Assembly (NCBI GenBank): GCA_947589225.1
Contig: CANQBC010000006.1
Span: forward strand, 25,331 to 89,330
Reading direction: 5' to 3'
Origin: an uncultured Oscillospiraceae bacterium
GTDB lineage: Bacteria; Bacillota; Clostridia; Oscillospirales; Oscillospiraceae
Length of the DNA: 64,000 nt
Positions 59,417-64,000 of this stretch are shown here, piece by piece; position 1 is the first letter of the stretch, and each line of letters begins with the position of its first letter. A model generated the notes under the pieces. The model saw only the letters and a list, made by a program, of their open reading frames with translations. It searched no databases and had not been told where the DNA came from. The translations under genes and the position numbers were made by a program.

Positions 59417-59507
59417 GCTGAATGGGCAAACTTTTTTTCGCCATTTTGTGACAAACGGCGGGCGCGAAGTGTTTTATGGGTGAAAGCTTTCAAAGGACAG
59501 TGAGCAA

Positions 59508-59984
59508 ATGGACAGAGCGGAGTTTGGCTATTACGCCGAAAAATATAAGGACACGGTGTACCGGGTGGCGTTGAACTTCATGGGAAACGCCCAGGACGCC
59601 GAGGACGCGGTGCAGGAGACGCTTTTGAAGCTGTACCTCTCCAGGGAGCGCTTCGAGGGGGAGGAGCACGTGAAGCGGTGGCTGATCCGGGTGACCCTGA
59701 ACTTCTGCAAGAACGCCGCGCGGGACGCCAAAAGGCGCGTCCCCACGCCGCCGGAGGATCTGGCGGCGGGCATTCCCTTTGAGGCCGAGGATCAGATCGG
59801 ACTCTTCACCGCCGTCATGTCCCTGCCCGAAAAGTACAGAGTGCCGCTGTACCTCTTTTATTACGAGGAATATTCCGTCAGGGAGATCGCCCGCATTTTG
59901 GAGCTTTCCGAGTCCAATGTGACCACAAGGCTCCAGAGAGCGCGGGGGATGCTGAAAAAAGAGCTTGTGGAGGAGAGAGCGTGA
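59508..59984 (+). CDS. ECF-type RNA polymerase sigma factor
   Basis: The 158-residue protein contains sigma region 2 (FMGNAQDAEDAVQETLLKLYL) and region 4 (LPEKYRVPLYLFYYEEYSVREIARILELSESNVTTRLQRARGML). AAGGA stands about ten bases before ATG 59508. It overlaps by four bases the gene for a membrane protein with a short cytoplasmic N-terminus, which is probably its anti-sigma factor. ECF systems of this kind respond to envelope stress. No promoter with the usual AAC-type -35 is obvious. Confidence 0.93.
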   Translation: MDRAEFGYYAEKYKDTVYRVALNFMGNAQDAEDAVQETLLKLYLSRERFEGEEHVKRWLIRVTLNFCKNAARDAKRRVPTPPEDLAAGIPFEAEDQIGLFTAVMSLPEKYRVPLYLFYYEEYSVREIARILELSESNVTTRLQRARGMLKKELVEERA

Positions 59985-62626
59985 TGGCTACGAATTTATA
60001 CAGGGAGACCTTTTCTCATGTCCGATCCTCCTATGAGGTCAATGTGGAGGATTTCGAGAAAATGAAGACAAAGAAAAAAGCGCCCGCCAACAACGTGAAA
60101 AAGATCGTCCTCATCGCGGCTGTCGCGGCGATCCTGGCGGCCTTCGGCATCACCGCCGCCGCCACCGACTTTTTCGGCGTGCGCTCGGTGACCCTCCCGG
60201 ATGGGACGGGGGACGGCGGGCTTATCTCCATGCAGGGCTTTCAGGACAGCGCGGAGTATAAGGCCCTCTATGACCACTATAACGGGGGACTGTCCCTTTC
60301 TGAGGCGGCGGAGAAGTACGGCCTCACCGTGCCGGAGCGGTGCGAGGTGTTCGAGTATGACGAGGTGGCAAAGCTCCTGGGCGGGGAGCTCTCCAACGGG
60401 AACAACACCCGCTGGAGCTTCGTCGTCTACGAGGACGGGACCTTCAGCGCCGATCAGGAATTCACCGCCGCCGACGGGACGGTGGTGAGCTACCAGATGT
60501 TCCGCTCCGTCAAGGGGAGCCTTATCGACGTGGCCCTTCAGGTGGACGCCCTGGGGGAGGACTATGAGGAGTGGGACGTGAAGATCGGCGAGCGCGACGT
60601 GGGCCTGGTGCTGGGCGGAAACGACAGGTCCCTGATCGTGGCGGACCTGGGGGACAGCTTCTTCGCCGCCAACGTGCTGGCGGGCAAGAAGGCCGATCCC
60701 ACCTTCGGCGGGCCCATCACCCGGGAGCAGTTGGAGGAGCTGGCAAAGTCCCTCAACTGGGACGTGCTCTCCCGCGTGGCCGCGCCGGAGCTTCCCCCGG
60801 AACCCCCGGCGGTGCAGTACGGCGCGGGGGTGGAGCTGGAGCCTCAGTATATCGATGAGGCCCAGAGCTTTGAGGTGACCCTGCGCGACTACGGCAAGAC
60901 GCATTTTGTCACGTATATGCCGACGCCGGAGTTTGGCGACGTGCGGTTCTTCCTCTCCTCCGACGGGAAGGTCTCCGACTACGAGTTCCACCCCATGTGC
61001 CAGGACAACCAGTCCGTGAAGGTGGCGGCGGTGAGCTTTGAGGACCTCAACGGCGACGGCAGCGCCGACGTGCTGGCGCTGGTGGACTACGTGACCCCCG
61101 CCGGGGCCGGCAGGCGGGACATCCGCATCTTCCTCTACGGCGGGGACGGGGAGTACGAGCTTGATTGGCAGCTCTCCGAGGGCGCCGCCGATGCCATCCC
61201 GGAGGAAAAGCTGGACGTGGCGGCGGTGAGGAGATACTGCAAGGAGTATTTCGCCGGCGGTCAGGACGCGAAGGATCAGTTTGAGACGGAGGATCAGGTG
61301 GTGGCCTCCTGCACCATAGAGGAGGGGAGCAGGACCTTCGACCTCATTGCCATCGGCAAGAGGGCGGAGAACGTGGACCACTGGGGCGTCCGGGAGATCC
61401 GCGTCTACGAGCAGGGCGACAGCGAGCCTTTGCAGGTCATCGATGTGACAGAGGCAGGGGAGGATTTTGTGGACGGCGTTTACGCCGGGTACACCGACTG
61501 CTGGGACAAGGAGCAGGTCATCACGGCGCTGGACATGAACTTCGACGGCTATCCCGACCTTGGCGTGTTCGGCTGGACGCCCAACAACACCATCCCCTAT
61601 TACTACTGGTTCTGGAATAAGAGCGCGGGGCGGTTTGAGTACGCCATCACCCTCCAGGGCGCGGAGGTGGACCAGGAGAACCGGCAGGTCATTGCCGCCT
61701 ACAAGTCCGGCCCGGCGGGCAGCGAGTACACCTACGACACGTACCAGCCCGATCAGAACGGACAGCTCCGGCTTGTGGACTCCAGGGTGGAGAAGTACGG
61801 CGGCTTTGTGGAGGCCAACGACTACGAGGGGATGCTCGCGTATCTTCAAAGCCAGTACACCACCGACGGGGCCTGGCTCACCTACGGGCTTTTCGACCTG
61901 ACGGGGGACGGGACGGAGGAGCTGATCGCCACCTACGGCACCTGCGAGGCCGATTATGAGGCCGGGGTTTGGAGCATGGACGGCGGGAAGATGCGCAAGA
62001 TCGGCGCTTTCGACATGGGCCACGCGAGACTCTACGTGGAGGACGGGAAGCTCATACGGCTCACGGGCCAGATGGGCTATGAGCGGATCTCCGAGATCGG
62101 CTTTGACGGAACTCAGGTCACGGAGACGCTGATCTCCCAGCGCCAGCTGGGGCCGGAGGAGGAATACAAATCCTTCCCCACGCCTTTGACCATGACGGAG
62201 GACAGCGACCTTTCGTTCCTATATAGCGTCCGGGGGAACGCCGGCTACGGCGACGTGCTGGACGACTACAGCGCCGGGACGTACGCGCTCTTCGACCTTG
62301 AAAAGGACGGCGTTCCTGAGCTTATCGTCAGCGACGGGACCCAATATGTCTTCTGGACGGTTGAGGAGGGGCGCGTGAAGCGCCTGGGGGCGCTGGACAG
62401 CTTCCACGCAAGCCTCCGTGAGAGCGAGGGACACAGCCTTCAGCTCTTTTATTCCAATATGTCCGGCGCGGAGATCAGCCGGGTCTACCGGGACGGGGAC
62501 AGGATCGCCGTTCTCTACCTCACCGGCTGGGAATGGAAGGAGGGCGTGGCCGGGGAGGATCCGGGGAAGGAGCTGGTATTCGTTCCCATCGCCGACAGGG
62601 CGCTGTTGAAGGGGGAGATGGGTTGA
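59984..62626 (+). CDS. Membrane protein with large extracellular FG-GAP-like domain, probable anti-sigma factor
   Basis: ATG 59984 is used (880 residues; ATG 59981 is also in frame). A ~45-residue cytoplasmic N-terminus (YRETFSHVRSSYEVNVEDFEKM) is followed by one membrane helix (about 41-60, VKKIVLIAAVAAILAAFGITAAA). The long outside part contains at least four calcium-loop-like repeats, DLNGDGSAD, DMNFDGYPD, DLTGDGTEE and DLEKDGVPE, as in FG-GAP/VCBS propellers. Overlap with the ECF sigma gene points to control of that sigma factor. The ligand is unknown. Confidence 0.8.
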   Translation: MATNLYRETFSHVRSSYEVNVEDFEKMKTKKKAPANNVKKIVLIAAVAAILAAFGITAAATDFFGVRSVTLPDGTGDGGLISMQGFQDSAEYKALYDHYNGGLSLSEAAEKYGLTVPERCEVFEYDEVAKLLGGELSNGNNTRWSFVVYEDGTFSADQEFTAADGTVVSYQMFRSVKGSLIDVALQVDALGEDYEEWDVKIGERDVGLVLGGNDRSLIVADLGDSFFAANVLAGKKADPTFGGPITREQLEELAKSLNWDVLSRVAAPELPPEPPAVQYGAGVELEPQYIDEAQSFEVTLRDYGKTHFVTYMPTPEFGDVRFFLSSDGKVSDYEFHPMCQDNQSVKVAAVSFEDLNGDGSADVLALVDYVTPAGAGRRDIRIFLYGGDGEYELDWQLSEGAADAIPEEKLDVAAVRRYCKEYFAGGQDAKDQFETEDQVVASCTIEEGSRTFDLIAIGKRAENVDHWGVREIRVYEQGDSEPLQVIDVTEAGEDFVDGVYAGYTDCWDKEQVITALDMNFDGYPDLGVFGWTPNNTIPYYYWFWNKSAGRFEYAITLQGAEVDQENRQVIAAYKSGPAGSEYTYDTYQPDQNGQLRLVDSRVEKYGGFVEANDYEGMLAYLQSQYTTDGAWLTYGLFDLTGDGTEELIATYGTCEADYEAGVWSMDGGKMRKIGAFDMGHARLYVEDGKLIRLTGQMGYERISEIGFDGTQVTETLISQRQLGPEEEYKSFPTPLTMTEDSDLSFLYSVRGNAGYGDVLDDYSAGTYALFDLEKDGVPELIVSDGTQYVFWTVEEGRVKRLGALDSFHASLRESEGHSLQLFYSNMSGAEISRVYRDGDRIAVLYLTGWEWKEGVAGEDPGKELVFVPIADRALLKGEMG

Positions 62627-62757
62627 AAAAGCTGATCGTGACCATCTACTGTACGGTGCTGGCCGCCGCGCTCCTTCTTTGCCTGTACGCCTACGCTTTG
62701 GAGACGAGGCCGGTGGACAGGACGATGAACAACGTGGTGGCCGCGGAGAGCGTTTAA
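62623..62757 (+). CDS. Small single-helix membrane protein (44 residues)
   Basis: TTG 62623, five bases after GGGGGAG, overlaps the stop of the anti-sigma gene (TTGA). The protein has one membrane helix (about 5-25, IVTIYCTVLAAALLLCLYAYA) and a short outside tail. It is the third gene of the ECF operon. It may modulate the anti-sigma protein; this is inference. Confidence 0.65.
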   Translation: MKKLIVTIYCTVLAAALLLCLYAYALETRPVDRTMNNVVAAESV

Positions 62758-62774
62758 TTTAGTATAAATATTTA

Positions 62775-62812
62775 AGGGAAAGCGCCGCCCCGTTGGGGGC
62801 GGCGCTTTCCCT
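62775..62812. repeat. Perfect 17-bp palindrome between convergent genes
   Basis: Arms 62775-62791 and 62796-62812. No T-tract on either strand, but its place after the ECF operon and before the end of the ferredoxin gene suggests transcript ending. Confidence 0.6.
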
Positions 62813-62854
62813 ATGGAAGATATGGCGGTCAGTCAACAGCGGCCGGGCGCGCCG

Positions 62855-63544
62855 TCAATTCAGGAGCCCTCCCTCCGGCGAGACGGTGTGGACTTCAAGG
62901 GCGATGTCCTTTCCGCACGACGCGATGGCACGGGTGACGGCGGAGACAATGCCGCCGCAACAGGGCACCTGCATACGAAGGACGGCGACGGACTCGATCT
63001 CGTTCCGGCGGAAGATCTCCGTAAGCTTGTCCGCGTAGTCCACCGCGTCCAGCTTGGGGCAGCCGATGAGGGTGACACGGCCGGCCATAAACTCCCGGTG
63101 GGCGTTGGCGTAGGCGTAGGCGGTGCAGTCGGCGGCGATGAGGACGTCCGCGCCGTTAAAGTACGGGGCGGCGAGGGGCGCGAGCCTGATCTGAACCGGC
63201 CAGTTGGCAAGCTGGGAGACGGGCGTTTCGGACGGAGCGGCGGGGGAGACGCTTTTGCGCATATCCCGCGCCATGGTTCCGGGGCAGCCGTTTGGGGCGC
63301 TCATTTTGGCCTTTTTGGCAGCCAGGACGGCCCGCTCGTCGTAGGGGGCGGCCTCCCGCTCCTCGAAGGAGATGGCCCCGGCAGGACACTCGGGCAGGCA
63401 GTCGCCCATACCGTCGCAGTAGTCGTCGCGCAGAAGCGTCGCTTTGCCGTTCACCATTCCGATGGCGCCCTCGTGACAGGCCCTGGCGCAGGCCCCGCAG
63501 CCGTTGCATTTTTCCTTATCGATATGTACGATCCTGCGTATCAT
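62855..63544 (-). CDS. Ferredoxin-like 4Fe-4S protein with CCG-type C-terminal domain
   Basis: The 229-residue protein starts at ATG 63544 with GGGAGG seven bases upstream. Its N-terminus has one complete cluster motif (CNGCGACARACHEG) and a second one in which the second Cys is Met (CDGMGDCLPECP), so the second site can hold at most a modified or 3Fe cluster. The C-terminal half (VLIAADCTAYAYANAHREFMAGRVTLIGCPKLDAVDY, VPCCGGIV) has further conserved Cys. Such proteins are common in anaerobes near hybrid-cluster or redox-sensing genes; the partner is not visible here. Confidence 0.85.
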   Translation of the reverse strand: MIRRIVHIDKEKCNGCGACARACHEGAIGMVNGKATLLRDDYCDGMGDCLPECPAGAISFEEREAAPYDERAVLAAKKAKMSAPNGCPGTMARDMRKSVSPAAPSETPVSQLANWPVQIRLAPLAAPYFNGADVLIAADCTAYAYANAHREFMAGRVTLIGCPKLDAVDYADKLTEIFRRNEIESVAVLRMQVPCCGGIVSAVTRAIASCGKDIALEVHTVSPEGGLLN

Positions 63545-63561
63545 ATTGATCCCTCCCGGTA

Positions 63562-63626
63562 AAAAGCTTCATGCGCGGAAAGGAGCGCCGCGATACGGGA
63601 CGCGGATCAACGCGCATGAAGCTTTT
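63562..63626. repeat. Long 16-bp inverted repeat between rplA and the ferredoxin gene
   Basis: Arms 63562-63577 and 63611-63626 are perfect complements, with an inner GCG-rich hairpin in the 33-base centre. It lies 18 bases before the ferredoxin start and would form in its leader RNA, near the ribosome site. Confidence 0.6.
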
Positions 63627-63656
63627 GATTGATCGTTTTACAGTCCTTTCACGCAG

Positions 63657-63681
63657 CAAAATGCCCGGCGCAGCCGGGCAT
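63657..63681 (-). terminator. Terminator downstream of rplA
   Basis: A perfect 9-bp stem (63661-63669 with 63673-63681) followed by four T on the minus strand, nine bases after the rplA stop. Confidence 0.8.
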
Positions 63682-63689
63682 TAGTGGTT

Positions 63690-64000
63690 TTAAAGCGTTT
63701 TCTGCGCGTTGATCTTGATGCCGGGGCCCATGGTGGACGCGGTGACGCAGGAGCGGATATACTGGCCCTTGGCGGCGGCGGGCTTGGCGCGCAGCAGGGC
63801 GTTCATGAGAGCGTTGTAGTTCTCGGTGAGCTTCTCCGCGCCGAAGGAGACCTTGCCGATGGGGCAGTGGATGATGTTGGTGCGGTCGAGACGGTACTCG
63901 ATCTTACCGGCCTTGACCTCGGAGATGGCCTGGGTCAGGTTGGGGGTGACGGTGCCGGCCTTGGGGGAGGGCATCAGGCCCTTGGGGCCCAGGATCTTAC
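63690..64000 (-). CDS. rplA: Ribosomal protein L1, C-terminal part (runs off the right edge)
   Basis: The last 103 codons are present. They read [44 protein letters not shown] and the end [18 protein letters not shown], the conserved C-terminal half of L1. L1 binds 23S rRNA at the E-site stalk and represses its own operon. In bacteria rplK usually precedes it and rplJ follows; here a terminator and a ferredoxin gene follow, so rplJ is not directly downstream. Confidence 0.97.
   Translation of the reverse strand, partial: KILGPKGLMPSPKAGTVTPNLTQAISEVKAGKIEYRLDRTNIIHCPIGKVSFGAEKLTENYNALMNALLRAKPAAAKGQYIRSCVTASTMGPGIKINAQKTL

Noticed and set aside
59996..62023. A 675-codon minus-strand frame
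   Set aside because: It is the shadow of the FG-GAP-like membrane protein gene, which is coupled to the sigma gene and has a membrane helix and repeated motifs.

Overview
The window looks like a chromosomal segment of a GC-rich, low-oxygen Firmicute, most like the Oscillospiraceae (Clostridia). The reasons are a CIRCE-controlled groES-groEL operon, Mini-III RNase, RqcH, a YtvI-type membrane protein, a DUF951 protein, S-layer-homology (SLH) anchoring, ECF sigma/anti-sigma pairs, ferredoxin-type proteins and tRNA genes with encoded CCA ends. The family assignment is inference; no rRNA gene is present.

Positions 1-15,400 form an accessory region with visibly lower GC than the rest and mostly minus-strand genes. 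It holds the start of a large secreted protein with thioester-adhesin motifs, a lipoprotein, two tandem AbrB-like/zinc-ribbon proteins, an SLH-Big2-CAP wall protein, and an operon for a membrane-tethered ECF sigma factor plus a membrane NERD-domain protein. A Phd-Doc toxin-antitoxin pair sits between two copies of an intergenic repeat. Small or broken genes, an IS200/IS605 tnpB remnant and two candidate small RNAs follow.

From about 15.5 kb the sequence becomes high-GC core. It carries a receptor-like Ser/Thr kinase with YARHG domains, a DUF362 ferredoxin, an RlmL-type rRNA methylase, a lipid kinase, groES-groEL, rpe-recR and five tRNA genes (Gly, Arg, His, Gln, Lys). After the tRNAs come an autoregulated-looking XRE regulator and a GyrI-like protein.

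From 28.9 to 41.9 kb lies a compact prophage-like element. A repressor/metalloprotease pair (ImmR-ImmA type) faces rightward genes for small and large terminase, a 969-residue virion protein, small membrane proteins, portal, scaffold, major capsid protein, a collagen-like fibre, holin-like protein, CHAP endolysin and a connector-like protein. No integrase, replication gene, tape-measure or tail-tube gene is visible, and the portal lies more than 4 kb after the terminase.

The right part returns to core functions: ppk1, then lysC and hom (aspartate-family amino acids), ytvI, a split TauE-type exporter, a TetR regulator, and a MarR-controlled heterodimeric ABC exporter. These are followed by mrnC-rqcH, nth, a DnaQ-like exonuclease, rarA and a DUF951 gene, an ECF sigma/anti-sigma/small-membrane-protein operon, a ferredoxin, and the 3' part of rplA running off the right edge. 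Intergenic spaces are rich in perfect palindromes and carry an interspersed ~100-bp repeat.
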